Assembly (NCBI RefSeq): GCF_000402035.1
Contig: NC_021294.1
Span: 930,001 to 994,000, forward strand
Direction: 5' to 3'
DNA length: 64,000 nt
Source: Caballeronia insecticola
GTDB lineage: Bacteria; Pseudomonadota; Gammaproteobacteria; Burkholderiales; Burkholderiaceae
Under the pieces are notes generated by a model, which did not search any database, was not told the origin of the DNA, and saw nothing but the letters and a program-made list of their open reading frames with translations. The translations under genes and the position numbers were made by a program. Of the stretch, positions 14,312-23,587 are shown one piece after another. Numbering within the stretch: the stretch's first letter is position 1; every line of letters starts with the position of its first letter.

Positions 14312-17233
14312 ATGAACGTGTATTCCGCGTACGACGCGCCGGTTGGCCGCGCGACTGCGATCGAAGCTGCAACCGTAACGGCAATGGAAGAAGAGACCTT
14401 GACAAGCGGCGCGCCGTCGATCGACGCCCTGTTGCGCCAGGCCGCCGCAGCGGGCTGTCCACAGCAATGGGCGTGGTATCGCGCGGGCGAGCAGTTGCAT
14501 CTGGAGCGACGCGGCGATGCCCCGTTGCCCGATGGACGCGCGTGGCCGCACAGCATCGCCGAGGAACGGCTCGCCGAATCGTGCGCCGCGCATGGCTGGC
14601 ATGGCTGGCCGACCGGGCGCGGCGAGAGCGTGCTCGGCTGGCTGCTCGCGCCCGCCGGGCATTGCGACGACCTTCATCTCGCCGAACTCGCACGCACGCT
14701 GGGCGAACGTCTGCAAGCCGACGCCCTCGCGCGCGCGCAGCTCACGCAACGCGTGCTTTACGAAATCTCGTATCTGGCAAGCTCGGTGCCCGAGCGCGCC
14801 GATTTTCTGCGCGGCGTGCATGAACGGCTCGGCACGCTGATCGACGCGGAGAACTTCTATCTCGCGCTCTACGATCGCAAGACGGGCAAGATCACGTATC
14901 CGTATTACGTCGATGTGATCGATACCGATGTCGTCGCTGCTGAAAACTACGACATCCTGAATCCGGCACGCCTGTCGATGACGGGTCAGGTGCTGACGAG
15001 CGCGCAGCCGCTTTTCATCACGGCAGCGGACATTTGCGCGGCCGAGCGCGACGGCCGCTTCTATTGCATCGGCGATCGTCCCGAGTTCTGGATGGGCGCG
15101 CCGCTCAAGAATGCCGCCGACGAAGTCTTCGGCATGCTGGCGATGCAGGTCTACGATGTGTCGCGCATCTATACCGCCGAGGACCGCGCGCTGTTTCTCG
15201 TCGTCGCGCGTCACGTGGCGATGGCGCTCGACCGTATCCTGCACCGCGCCGATCTCGAAGAGCAGGTCGCGCGGCGCACCTCCGAACTGTCGAAGCTCAA
15301 CACCGCCTTGCGTCATGGCATTGCGGAGCGCGAGCGGTCCGAGCATTTGCAGGCGGCGCTGTATCAGATCGCGGAACTGTCGAGCCGCCCCGGCGACATG
15401 ATGGAGTTTCTGCGCAGCCTGCATGGCATCGTCGGCGAACTGCTCTATGCGCGCAACTTCTATATCGCGCTGTTCGAGACCGACACGGGCGAAGTATCGT
15501 TTCCGTATTACGTCGATGAGATCGTGCAGGAACGGCCCGCGCCACGACGCGCCAAGCGTGGCCTGACCGAGTACGTGATCCGTGAGCGGCGTGCGCGGCT
15601 CATCGATCATCAGGAAGCGCTGCGACTGATCGAGGACGGCGCGTTCGAGATCGAGCACAGCGAAGTGCGTCTGCGTTCGTGGCTCGGCATTCCGCTCTTC
15701 GATGGCGATGTCGTACGCGGCGTGCTCGCCGTGCAGAGCTACTCGCCGCTCGTGCGCTATTCGTTGCGCGATCAGGAACTGCTCACGTTCGTATCGCGCC
15801 ATATCGACACCGCACTCTCGCGCCGCCGCGACGCCGAAGCACTGCACGCCGCGAACCTCGAACTCGAAGCGCGCGTGCAGGCCCGCACGCGCGAACTCGA
15901 CGACGTCAACGCGCGCTTGCTCTACGAGAACTCGCACGATTCGCTTACCGGCCTGCCCAATCGCAGCCATCTGATGCAGCGGTTGCGCTGCGCATGGAAG
16001 GACTATCAGACGCGCGGCGACGAGCTTTCCGTGATGTTCATCGACCTCGATCGCTTCAAGGTCGTGAACGACAGTCTCGGCCATCACTTCGGCGACATGC
16101 TGCTCGTGCAGGCGGCGGCGCGTTTGCGCGACTGCCTGCGTTCGAGCGATTTACTCGCGCGTCTGGGCGGCGACGAGTTCGCCGTGCTCTCGCCAAATGC
16201 GCCGGTACGCGATGCCGTGTCGATCGCCAAGCGCATTCTGGCCGCCTTCGATCTGCCGTTTCATATCGAAGAACATGTAGTGTTCTCGTCGTGCAGCATC
16301 GGCATTGTGAGCGCGGACAGCCAGTTTCATACCGAGCCCGCCGATCTCCTGCGCGATGCCGATACCGCGATGTATCGCGTGAAAAACGCGGGCCGCGACA
16401 GCTTCGTCGTGTTCAATCAGGAACTGCGACGTCAAGTGTCGGACCAGGTGGAACGCGAAGGCGCGCTGCGCAATGCAATGAAACGCGACGACGAACTGCT
16501 GCCCTACTTCCAGCCGATCGTCGATGTGGAGAGCGGCGAAGTGGTCGCGCTCGAGGCGCTCATTCGCTGGCGTCAGTCTGATGGACGCATCGTCGGGCCG
16601 GGTGAATTTTTGCCGTCGGTCGAGGGCTTGAGACTCATCGGCAGGCTCGATCTGTATATGCTCGAACGCGTCGCCGCGATACTTTCCAACGCGCGCTTTG
16701 CGCATTGGCCGCCAGTGCATGTGAACTGCTCCAGCTACAGCATGACGCGCCCCGAATTCGCCGACGATGTGCTGGCGCTGTTGCGGCGTTATCGTGTTTC
16801 GCCGTCGCGTGTGTGTCTTGAGCTGACGGAAGGCGCGCTCGTCGCCGAACCCGATCTCGCGCGGCGCACGATGCAGCGTCTTGCTGATAACGGCATGTCC
16901 GTCGTACTCGACGACTTCGGTGCGGGTTTTTCTTCGCTGAGTTACGTGCATCAATATCAGTTCACGGGCCTGAAGATCGACAAGTCCTTTATTCTGGAAT
17001 TGACCGAAAGCCCGCGCAGCCGCGCCATTGTGCGTGCGATCGTGCGCATGGCCGAGTCGCTCGATCTGACGCTCGTGGCGGAAGGCGTCGAAGATGCCGC
17101 GACGCTTGCCGTTTTGCGTGAAATGGGCGCCGCGCAGGCGCAAGGCTATTTCTTCGACAAGCCCTTGCCGATCGATGCGCTGACGCGCGCCTCGCTAGCG
17201 CCGCGTGCTACCACGATAAGCGCCGCGCTCTGA
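14312..17233 (+). CDS. c-di-GMP turnover protein, GAF-GAF-GGDEF-EAL
   Basis: A 973-residue cytoplasmic signalling protein. The N-terminal 110 residues are of unclear fold. Two GAF domains follow at about 145-315 and 345-510, each with an LYARNFYIAL-type core. A coiled coil at 515-545 leads to a GGDEF domain at about 545-705 and an EAL domain from 720 to 965. GGDEF is intact at 619-623, with an RSSD product-inhibition site five residues before it. The EAL motif is intact at 748-750 and DDFGAGFSSL is present. Both cyclase and phosphodiesterase motifs are therefore kept, and the net output cannot be predicted. There is no membrane segment. GGAG precedes the start. It is monocistronic. Confidence 0.95.
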   Translation: MNVYSAYDAPVGRATAIEAATVTAMEEETLTSGAPSIDALLRQAAAAGCPQQWAWYRAGEQLHLERRGDAPLPDGRAWPHSIAEERLAESCAAHGWHGWPTGRGESVLGWLLAPAGHCDDLHLAELARTLGERLQADALARAQLTQRVLYEISYLASSVPERADFLRGVHERLGTLIDAENFYLALYDRKTGKITYPYYVDVIDTDVVAAENYDILNPARLSMTGQVLTSAQPLFITAADICAAERDGRFYCIGDRPEFWMGAPLKNAADEVFGMLAMQVYDVSRIYTAEDRALFLVVARHVAMALDRILHRADLEEQVARRTSELSKLNTALRHGIAERERSEHLQAALYQIAELSSRPGDMMEFLRSLHGIVGELLYARNFYIALFETDTGEVSFPYYVDEIVQERPAPRRAKRGLTEYVIRERRARLIDHQEALRLIEDGAFEIEHSEVRLRSWLGIPLFDGDVVRGVLAVQSYSPLVRYSLRDQELLTFVSRHIDTALSRRRDAEALHAANLELEARVQARTRELDDVNARLLYENSHDSLTGLPNRSHLMQRLRCAWKDYQTRGDELSVMFIDLDRFKVVNDSLGHHFGDMLLVQAAARLRDCLRSSDLLARLGGDEFAVLSPNAPVRDAVSIAKRILAAFDLPFHIEEHVVFSSCSIGIVSADSQFHTEPADLLRDADTAMYRVKNAGRDSFVVFNQELRRQVSDQVEREGALRNAMKRDDELLPYFQPIVDVESGEVVALEALIRWRQSDGRIVGPGEFLPSVEGLRLIGRLDLYMLERVAAILSNARFAHWPPVHVNCSSYSMTRPEFADDVLALLRRYRVSPSRVCLELTEGALVAEPDLARRTMQRLADNGMSVVLDDFGAGFSSLSYVHQYQFTGLKIDKSFILELTESPRSRAIVRAIVRMAESLDLTLVAEGVEDAATLAVLREMGAAQAQGYFFDKPLPIDALTRASLAPRATTISAAL

Positions 17234-17536
17234 CACGCTTTATCGTTGTAAGCATCTTTTATCTGATCAATTGACGCCAAGAAAAATATCGAGGGTAATC
17301 CCTTAAACAAACGGTCCTGACGAAATCCGTGCAAAGCCTGACGATTCCAAAAACGGCCTTGGGCGCTATAAATAAATTAAATGAGCGAACAGGCAAATTC
17401 CAATCGTGCAATGCTTGAACTCGCGTTAGGATTAAAGGGCGTCGAATTGGGGGCGCGGCTTTGCACGGCGCTAGTCTGGAAGAATCCGCGCAACGACCTG
17501 GCATCCGTCCGGTTGTTCATTGCACAAGGAGGCTCT
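17234..17536 (+). other. 303-bp gap upstream of pqqA
   Basis: An open frame in phase with pqqA runs from 17381 but has no ribosome site and looks like chance. A TATAAAT at 17367-17373 could be a -10 element with a poor -35. A GG-N10-GC pair near 17452-17464 resembles a sigma-54 promoter only weakly. No other gene is visible. Confidence 0.5.
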
Positions 17537-17611
17537 ATGAAGTGGGAAACCCCGAGTTTCACCGATATGCGCTTTGGCTTTGAGATCACGATGTACATTG
17601 CCACGCGTTAA
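17537..17611 (+). CDS. pqqA: PQQ precursor peptide PqqA (orphan copy)
   Basis: A 24-residue peptide beginning MKWETPSFTDMRFGFEITMY. It has the family pattern M-K-W-x-x-P-x-F-x-D-x-R-x-G-F-E-x-T-M-Y, including the Glu16 and Tyr20 that PqqE cross-links to build pyrroloquinoline quinone. AAGGAGG lies five bases before the ATG, and a strong terminator starts 30 bp after the stop. No pqqB, C, D or E follows; the next gene is convergent. This is a solitary precursor gene with its own terminator. The biosynthetic enzymes must be elsewhere. A PQQ-type sugar dehydrogenase is encoded 15.5 kb away. Confidence 0.93.
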   Translation: MKWETPSFTDMRFGFEITMYIATR

Positions 17612-17640
17612 GCGGGAAGCATCAGCGCAAAGTATGCAAG

Positions 17641-17672
17641 ACGGCCGCAAGCAGCGGCCGTTTTGTTTTTTA
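17641..17672 (+). terminator. Rho-independent terminator of pqqA
   Basis: Perfect 8-bp stem ACGGCCGC / GCGGCCGT with a 5-nt loop AAGCA, then TTTTGTTTTTT. Confidence 0.85.
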
Positions 17673-17702
17673 AGGCGGATTTCTTTAGCGCGTGCCCAAA
17701 TA

Positions 17703-17735
17703 TGAAAAAGAACCCGCATTTCTACGGGTCTTCCC
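17703..17735 (-). terminator. Terminator of the ectoine catabolic operon
   Basis: On the minus strand AGACCCG pairs with CGGGTTCT (one bulged base, 8-nt loop), followed by TTTTTC. It lies 21 bp beyond the aminotransferase stop. Confidence 0.65.
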
Positions 17736-17755
17736 TTGCGCCGGTTTAAATAATC

Positions 17756-19174
17756 TCAAATTGCCTGAGTCGAAAGCGCCGAGCCGATCACTTCACTCGC
17801 CACCGCATCCACCGCCTGCTTGACGATGCCGACAATCTCATCGACTTCGCTACGCGTGGTCACGAGCGGCGGCGCGAAGCCGAGGATATCGCCGTGCGGC
17901 ATCGCCCGCGCAATCACGCCGCGCTCGAGCACCGCCGCCGATACCTTCGGGCCCACCTTGAGTGCGGCATCGAACGGCTTGCGGTCGTCCTTGTCGGCCA
18001 TGAATTCGAGCGCCGCCAGCATGCCCGCGCCGCGCACTTCGCCGACCAGCGGATGCGCATCGAACGCGGCGTGCAGTTGTTGCTGCAAGTACGCGCCGAC
18101 ATCGGCGGCATTCTGCGTCAGGTTCTCGCGCTCCAGAATGTCGAGATTGGCAAGGGCCGCGGCCGCGCAGATCGGATGGCCCGAGTACGTCCAGCCGTGA
18201 CCCATCGGACCGAATTCCTGCGAGCCTTTGTCGACCACGTCCCACACCTTCTCGCCGACGATCACGCCTGACAGCGGCGCATAGGCGCTCGTCAGCCCCT
18301 TGGCGACGGTGATGAGGTCCGGCTTGATGCCGAAGTGCTGCGCGCCCATCTTCGAGCCGAGACGGCCGAAACCGCACACGACTTCATCGGAGATCAGCAG
18401 GATGTCGTGCTTTCTGAGCACGTCCTGAATGGCTTCCCAATAGCCTTGCGGCGGCGCAATGATGCCGCCCGTGCCCATCACCGGTTCGGCGATGAAGGCC
18501 GCGATCGTATCCGCGCCCTCCTTGGCGATGAGCTTCTCCAGTTCTTCCACGCAATACGCGGTGAATTGCGCTTCGCTCATGCCGACCGGCGCCTTGCGAT
18601 ACCAATGCGGGCAAACGGTGTGCTTAACGCGATCGACAGGCAGATCGAAGTTCTGATGAAAGCTCGGCAGGCCGGTCAGGCTGCCCGTTACGATGCCCGA
18701 TCCGTGATAACCGCGCTCGCGTGAAATGATTTTCTTCTTGTTCGGACGCCCGAGCACGTTGTTGTAGTACCAGACGATCTTGATCTGCGTTTCGTTCGCA
18801 TCCGACCCCGACATGCCGTAGTACACCTTCTTCATGCCTTCGGGCGACCAGTCGATGATGCGCGACGACAACTCGATGATCGTATCCGTCGAGTGGCCGA
18901 CATACGTGTGATAGTAAGCGAGCTTCTTCGCCTGCTCGTAGATCGCGTCGGCCACTTCGGTGCGGCCATAGCCGATGTTCACGCAATACAGGCCCGCAAA
19001 CGCATCGATATAGCTTTTGCCCTGATGATCCTCGATACGAATGCCCTTCGCGCCGGTGACGATCTTGCCGGGCAACGCGCCGCTCGCGTGATCGTGTGCG
19101 TGCGTGGACGGGTGCATGAAGTGCGCGCGGTCTTCGTTGAACAATTGTTCGAGCGATTGCTTTTGCTGCGTCAT
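17756..19174 (-). CDS. doeD: Diaminobutyrate aminotransferase of ectoine catabolism (class III)
   Basis: A 472-residue PLP fold-type I, class III aminotransferase. In ectoine breakdown this enzyme (DoeD, also called Atf) converts L-2,4-diaminobutyrate to aspartate semialdehyde. The PLP lysine is K292 (ITVAKGLTSAYAPLSG). The cofactor-ring aspartate is D263 (ISDEVVCGFGRLG). The phosphate loop GMSGSDANETQIK is also clear. The start at 19174 has AAGGAG. It is the last gene of the seven-gene minus-strand operon and is followed by a terminator. Sequence alone would allow other omega-amino-acid substrates; the operon decides the assignment. Confidence 0.88.
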   Translation of the reverse strand: MTQQKQSLEQLFNEDRAHFMHPSTHAHDHASGALPGKIVTGAKGIRIEDHQGKSYIDAFAGLYCVNIGYGRTEVADAIYEQAKKLAYYHTYVGHSTDTIIELSSRIIDWSPEGMKKVYYGMSGSDANETQIKIVWYYNNVLGRPNKKKIISRERGYHGSGIVTGSLTGLPSFHQNFDLPVDRVKHTVCPHWYRKAPVGMSEAQFTAYCVEELEKLIAKEGADTIAAFIAEPVMGTGGIIAPPQGYWEAIQDVLRKHDILLISDEVVCGFGRLGSKMGAQHFGIKPDLITVAKGLTSAYAPLSGVIVGEKVWDVVDKGSQEFGPMGHGWTYSGHPICAAAALANLDILERENLTQNAADVGAYLQQQLHAAFDAHPLVGEVRGAGMLAALEFMADKDDRKPFDAALKVGPKVSAAVLERGVIARAMPHGDILGFAPPLVTTRSEVDEIVGIVKQAVDAVASEVIGSALSTQAI

Positions 19175-19220
19175 GTGCTTCTCCTTGATTCGGTGAGGCG
19201 TGTCTCTGAGATTGATTCGT

Positions 19221-20699
19221 TCAGGCCGCGCTCGAAAGCGGCAGGCCCAGATTGCCGAGGCAAAAGTATTTCGTTTCGACGAAAGGCTCGAAGCCTTCCG
19301 CACCGCCTTCGCGGCCAAGGCCCGATGCCTTCATGCCGCCGAACGGAATCGGCGCGCCGGTGAACTTCACGCCATTGACCGACACCATCGCGAAGTCGAG
19401 ACGCCGCACGAGTTGAAAGATGGTGTCGATGCGCGTCGCGCAGACATAGGCGGCGAGGCCATATTCCGTGTCGTTTGCGCGCGCGACGGCTTCGTCGAGC
19501 GTATCGAACGGCGAGATCGCGGAGATCGGCGCGAAGTTCTCTTCGTCATAGATACGCATGCCCGCTTTGGCATCGGCGACGACCGTCGGTTCGAAGAACC
19601 AGCCGCCTAACGCATGCGGATTGCCGCCGACCGTAATGCGCGCGCCTTGCGCTCTTGCATCTTCCACGCGCGCAAGCGTTGCATCGAATGCGGCCTGATG
19701 CATGAGCGGCCCGATATCGACGTTCGTCTCGAATGCGTTACCTACCTTAAGCGACCGCACCGCTGCCGTGTAGCGTTCGACGAACGGCTCATACAACGCA
19801 CGCGCGACGAGAATGCGATTAGCGGCACAGCAATCCTGCCCCGACGTCTGAAACTTGGCGCCCACTGCGATGCGCACGGCCTGTTCCAGGTCCGCGTCTT
19901 CGGTCACGATGAAAGGCGCATTGCCGCCGAGTTCCAGCGCGAGCTTCTTGATGCCCGCTTGCGCCGCCGTCTTTGCAACGAGTCCGCCCACGCGCGTGGA
20001 ACCCGTGAAGCTGACGGCACGTACACGCGTATCGCCGACGAGCGTTTCCATCGCCATGTGCGGCTCGCCGATCACGACGTTGAACACGCCCGGCGGAAAG
20101 CCCGCTTCTTCCGCGAGCTGTGCAAGCGCAATCGCCGAGAAAGGCGTTTCGTGCGCGGGCTTCACAATCACGGTGCAACCTGCTGCAAGCGCGGCCGCGG
20201 CCTTGCGCGTGATCATCGCAACAGGGAAATTCCACGGCGTAATGAGCGCGGCAACGCCGACGGGTTCCATCACCGTGCCGAGATGCGCGCCGTCGATATG
20301 CGTGGGAATCGTGCGTCCTGCAAGGCGTTTCGCTTCGTTGGCGAACCATTCGACGAAGCTCGCCGCATAGGCTATTTCGCCTTTGGACTCGGCAAGCGGC
20401 TTGCCTTGCTCAAGCGACAGGATGCCAGCAAGATCCGCCTGATGTCGCATGATGAGTTCATGCCAGCGCAGCAGCAGCGCACTGCGCTTTTGTTGCGGCA
20501 TCCAGCGCCACGACTGAAACGCGCGCTCGGCGGAATCGACTGCGCTCACGATCTGCGCGCGGTCGAGCATCGGCACATGACCGATGACCTTTTGATCGGC
20601 GGGATTGGTGACGGCAATCGATGCGGCGCTGTCGCTATGGACCCAGCGGCCGTCGACATAGCAAAGCGATTTGAAGAGAACGGGATGACCGAGCTGCAT
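19221..20699 (-). CDS. doeC: Aspartate-semialdehyde/succinate-semialdehyde-type dehydrogenase
   Basis: A 492-residue NAD(P)-dependent aldehyde dehydrogenase. The catalytic cysteine is C290 (GQDCCAANR) and the general base is E256 (LALELGGNAP). ITPWNFP and FTGSTRVGG mark the cofactor-binding region. In ectoine catabolism DoeC/Ssd oxidises aspartate semialdehyde to aspartate, completing the route. GGAG precedes the ATG at 20699; an extension to 20750 lacks a ribosome site. It lies 46 bp before the aminotransferase. A 150-bp gap separates it from the AsnC gene upstream, so a secondary promoter is possible. Confidence 0.88.
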   Translation of the reverse strand: MQLGHPVLFKSLCYVDGRWVHSDSAASIAVTNPADQKVIGHVPMLDRAQIVSAVDSAERAFQSWRWMPQQKRSALLLRWHELIMRHQADLAGILSLEQGKPLAESKGEIAYAASFVEWFANEAKRLAGRTIPTHIDGAHLGTVMEPVGVAALITPWNFPVAMITRKAAAALAAGCTVIVKPAHETPFSAIALAQLAEEAGFPPGVFNVVIGEPHMAMETLVGDTRVRAVSFTGSTRVGGLVAKTAAQAGIKKLALELGGNAPFIVTEDADLEQAVRIAVGAKFQTSGQDCCAANRILVARALYEPFVERYTAAVRSLKVGNAFETNVDIGPLMHQAAFDATLARVEDARAQGARITVGGNPHALGGWFFEPTVVADAKAGMRIYDEENFAPISAISPFDTLDEAVARANDTEYGLAAYVCATRIDTIFQLVRRLDFAMVSVNGVKFTGAPIPFGGMKASGLGREGGAEGFEPFVETKYFCLGNLGLPLSSAA

Positions 20700-20849
20700 G
20701 TTTGTCTCCAGAACATGTATGTAATTCGATGCATCCACTTTAAGGCTCATGCGGCTCGCGAATTTTTCGTTATGGCGCTTGGACGTTTATGTTTTTTCTG
20801 TTCCGCGGACTGTGCTACAGAACTTTTTCGCGCGCGAGGAACGATGCGT

Positions 20850-21332
20850 TCAGACGGCTTCATCGGCCCAGTCAGGCGGCCCTTCGGCTACGTTCTTGAC
20901 GACCTTCGTCACGATATACGTGAAGTACCGTTCGATGCCGAGTTCCTCGACGAGCAGCGAATCGATGAAGCGCTGATAGTGATCGATGTCGCGCGACACC
21001 ACATGCAGCACGTAATCCACGCCGCCGCCGGTCGCATAGCACTGCACGATTTCCGGCGCCGCGTTCACGCGCTCTTCGAAGCGCCGCATGTCCTGCGCGG
21101 TATGACGCGACAGCGTCACCTCCACGACGATACGGCTGCCCTTGAAGGCAGCCATCCAGTCGATCTCTGCGCGATAGCCTTTGATGAGCCCGCAGTCTTC
21201 GAGCTTCTTCACGCGCTCCCATGCCGGCGAAATCGACAGATTGACCTCTTCCGCCAGGCGCGATTTCGTCATGCGGCCATCCCGCGCGAGAATGCGCAGA
21301 ATCGCCAGATCGTAGCGGTCGAGCCTGATCAC
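20850..21332 (-). CDS. doeX: AsnC/Lrp-family regulator of ectoine catabolism
   Basis: A 160-residue Lrp/AsnC protein with an N-terminal helix-turn-helix (residues 5-60, MTKSRLAEEVNLSISPAWERVKK region) and a C-terminal RAM effector domain. It starts with GTG, and GTGA overlaps the doeB stop (21329-21332), so the two are translationally coupled. An asnC/doeX gene inside the operon is standard in proteobacterial ectoine degradation clusters, where it works alongside EnuR. Confidence 0.88.
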   Translation of the reverse strand: MIRLDRYDLAILRILARDGRMTKSRLAEEVNLSISPAWERVKKLEDCGLIKGYRAEIDWMAAFKGSRIVVEVTLSRHTAQDMRRFEERVNAAPEIVQCYATGGGVDYVLHVVSRDIDHYQRFIDSLLVEELGIERYFTYIVTKVVKNVAEGPPDWADEAV

Positions 21333-22354
21333 GCGCGGCCCACGGCGATATTACGTTCGACGATATCCGCGACCACGGCCACGGTATCGCCCATCTGCAC
21401 GAGGCCCGGAAAATGCCGCGCCGCAAGCAGTCCGTCGCGCTTCGCACGATAGTCAACGGGCGTGGCGCCCGTGCGCGTCATGTCGTACACGCGAGCGAGC
21501 ACATCGCCGGCCTTGACCATGTCGCCGAGATCGCGGCACATTTCCAGCAGACCCGTATGTTCGCTCGTCGTGTAGCAAGAGCCATCGGGCATGTCGAGCA
21601 GCGTCGTGGTGCGCGCTTCGCCTCGCGTCGCCGGTTGTTCGATCACGCCGGCATACGCGAGAAAGCCGTGCACGCCGCGCTCCGCGATCGCGACGCTCTT
21701 CGCCGTCGATGAACCGCCGCCGCCGAGTTCCGTCGATACGAACACCTTGCCCGCTTCTTCCGCCGCGCTGTCGTAGAGACCGACGCTGTCGAGTTCGAGC
21801 ATACGCATCGAATACGGCGCGCCGAATGCGCGCATCGCGGCTTCGCAACGCGCTTGCTGCGTTGCATCGCTTAGCACGTGGCTGGCCGCGAACGGCACGA
21901 AGTCGAGCGTGCGGCCGCCCGCGTGAATGTCGAGCACGTAGTCCGCGAGCGGCAACAAATGACGCTGGAAGTAATCCGCGATCTTTTCCGTCACGGTGCC
22001 GTCGGGCTTGCCGGGAAAGCTTCGGTTCAGGTTGCCTGCATCGAGCGGCGACGTGCGCGTACCCGCGCGAAACGCCGGGTAATTCATGAACGGCACGATG
22101 ATCACGCGGCCGTTCACCTCGCTCGCTTTCAATGTGGATGCGAGCTTCGCAAGCGCGATCGGCCCTTCGTATTCGTCGCCGTGATTGCCGCCCGTGAGCA
22201 GCGCGGTGGGACCCTCGCCGCGTTTGATCACGGTGACGGGAATCATCACGGCGCCCCATGCGGAATCGTTGCGCGAGTAGGGCAACTTGAGGAAGCCGTG
22301 CTGTTCTCCATCGGCGTCGAAATCGACGGTCGGGCTGATCGGTGACGCGCGCAT
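21329..22354 (-). CDS. doeB: N-acetyl-diaminobutyrate deacetylase (aspartoacylase-like)
   Basis: A 341-residue zinc deacylase of the succinylglutamate desuccinylase/aspartoacylase family. The metal site is seen in GGNHGDEYEG (His58, Glu61) and in DIHAGGRTLDF near residue 142. In ectoine degradation DoeB/EutE removes the acetyl group from N-alpha-acetyl-L-2,4-diaminobutyrate, the product of DoeA. The start is 4 bp after the doeA stop, and the stop overlaps the asnC start. Confidence 0.92.
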   Translation of the reverse strand: MRASPISPTVDFDADGEQHGFLKLPYSRNDSAWGAVMIPVTVIKRGEGPTALLTGGNHGDEYEGPIALAKLASTLKASEVNGRVIIVPFMNYPAFRAGTRTSPLDAGNLNRSFPGKPDGTVTEKIADYFQRHLLPLADYVLDIHAGGRTLDFVPFAASHVLSDATQQARCEAAMRAFGAPYSMRMLELDSVGLYDSAAEEAGKVFVSTELGGGGSSTAKSVAIAERGVHGFLAYAGVIEQPATRGEARTTTLLDMPDGSCYTTSEHTGLLEMCRDLGDMVKAGDVLARVYDMTRTGATPVDYRAKRDGLLAARHFPGLVQMGDTVAVVADIVERNIAVGRA

Positions 22355-22358
22355 CGTG

Positions 22359-23576
22359 CTACTCCTTCACGAACAATTTGCGAGGCGTGTTGCAGAAAGT
22401 CTCGACGCCGGTGTCCGTAATCAGAATGCTCTCCGTGATTTCGAGGCCCCAATCGTCGAGCCATAAGCCCGGCATGAAGTGAAACGTCATGCCGGGTTCG
22501 AGGACCGTCTGGTCCCCGGGACGCAGGCTCATGGTGCGCTCGCCCCAGTCCGGCGGATAACTCGCGCCGATCGGATAGCCGCAGCGGCTGTCCTTCTCGA
22601 TTCCCGACTTGCGCAGCACCGCGAAGAACGCGTTCGCGATGTCTTCGGTCTTGTTGCCCGGCTTCGCAGCGGCCAGGCCCGCTTCGATGCCTTCCACGAC
22701 AGCCTTCTCTCCATCGATGAAATGTTGCGGCGGCTTGCCCAGATACACCGTGCGCGATTGCGGGCAGTGATAACGCCTGAAGCATCCCGCGATCTCGAAG
22801 AACGTGCCTGCATTCGCGGTGAATGTCGAATCGTCCCATGTGAGATGAGGCGCGGCGGCATCGGAACCGGTCGGCAGCAACGGCACGATCGCCGGATAAT
22901 CGCCGCCATAACCTTCTACGCCCGTGATGCCCGCTTCGTAGATCTGCGCGACGAGATCGCTCTTCTTCATGCCGGGCTCGACCTGCTCGACAATGCGCGC
23001 ATGCATCTTCTCGACGATGCGCGCCGCCACGCGCATATATTCGATCTCGCGCGCCGACTTCACCGCGCGTTGCCAGTTGACGAGCGCGGTCGCATCGACG
23101 AACTTCGCGCCGGGCAAGTGCTGCGTCAACGACGCATACGCCTTCGCGCTGAAGTAATAGTTGTCCATCTCCACGCCAATGCGCTTTTTATCCCAGCCAC
23201 GCGCGGCGATAACTTCGGTAGAGAGGTAGTCCATCGGATGACGTACCGACGACTGCACGTAGTGATCCGGATAGCCGACGATATTGTCGTGCCGCATGAA
23301 CACCGTGCGCTTCGCACCGTTCGCATCTTGCCCACGGCCGTACCACACAGGCTCGTCTTCCATTGCGAGCAGCACGCATTGATGCACGTAGAACGACCAG
23401 CCGTCGTAGCCGGTGAGCCACGCCATGTTGGTCGGGTCGGTCACGATCAACAGATCGATGCCTGCCTTCTCCATCGCGCGCCGCGTCTTCGCGATGCGCG
23501 CCTCGTATTCGCTGCGCTCGAACGGCAGGCGTACCACGGGCGCCTCGCTCCTTCTCTCTTGCAAGATTTCGGACAT
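22359..23576 (-). CDS. doeA: Ectoine hydrolase (M24/creatinase fold)
   Basis: A 405-residue protein with an N-terminal creatinase-like domain (about 30-165) and a C-terminal pita-bread M24 domain. DoeA/EutD opens the pyrimidine ring of ectoine to N-alpha-acetyl-L-2,4-diaminobutyrate. Family blocks include DPTNMAWLTGYDGWSFYVHQ and GGDYPAIVPLLPTG. GAGGGG precedes the ATG at 23576; the longer frame to 23699 overlaps eutC and is not supported. doeB begins 4 bp later, consistent with the hydrolase-deacetylase pair acting together. Confidence 0.93.
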   Translation of the reverse strand: MSEILQERRSEAPVVRLPFERSEYEARIAKTRRAMEKAGIDLLIVTDPTNMAWLTGYDGWSFYVHQCVLLAMEDEPVWYGRGQDANGAKRTVFMRHDNIVGYPDHYVQSSVRHPMDYLSTEVIAARGWDKKRIGVEMDNYYFSAKAYASLTQHLPGAKFVDATALVNWQRAVKSAREIEYMRVAARIVEKMHARIVEQVEPGMKKSDLVAQIYEAGITGVEGYGGDYPAIVPLLPTGSDAAAPHLTWDDSTFTANAGTFFEIAGCFRRYHCPQSRTVYLGKPPQHFIDGEKAVVEGIEAGLAAAKPGNKTEDIANAFFAVLRKSGIEKDSRCGYPIGASYPPDWGERTMSLRPGDQTVLEPGMTFHFMPGLWLDDWGLEITESILITDTGVETFCNTPRKLFVKE

Positions 23577-23587
23577 CGTCCCCTCTA

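Noticed and set aside
14294..16087. 597-codon minus-strand ORF opposite the GGDEF-EAL gene
   Set aside because: Antisense shadow; the plus-strand frame holds intact GAF, GGDEF and EAL motifs.
17451..17464. Sigma-54-like promoter before pqqA
   Set aside because: Only the GG and GC dinucleotides match; the rest of the -24 element does not.
17381..17536. N-terminal extension of pqqA by 52 codons
   Set aside because: No ribosome site at 17381, while AAGGAGG at the internal ATG gives a standard 24-residue PqqA.
19614..21452. 612-codon plus-strand ORF opposite doeC and asnC
   Set aside because: Shadow of well-supported minus-strand genes; no ribosome site, composition typical of antisense frames.
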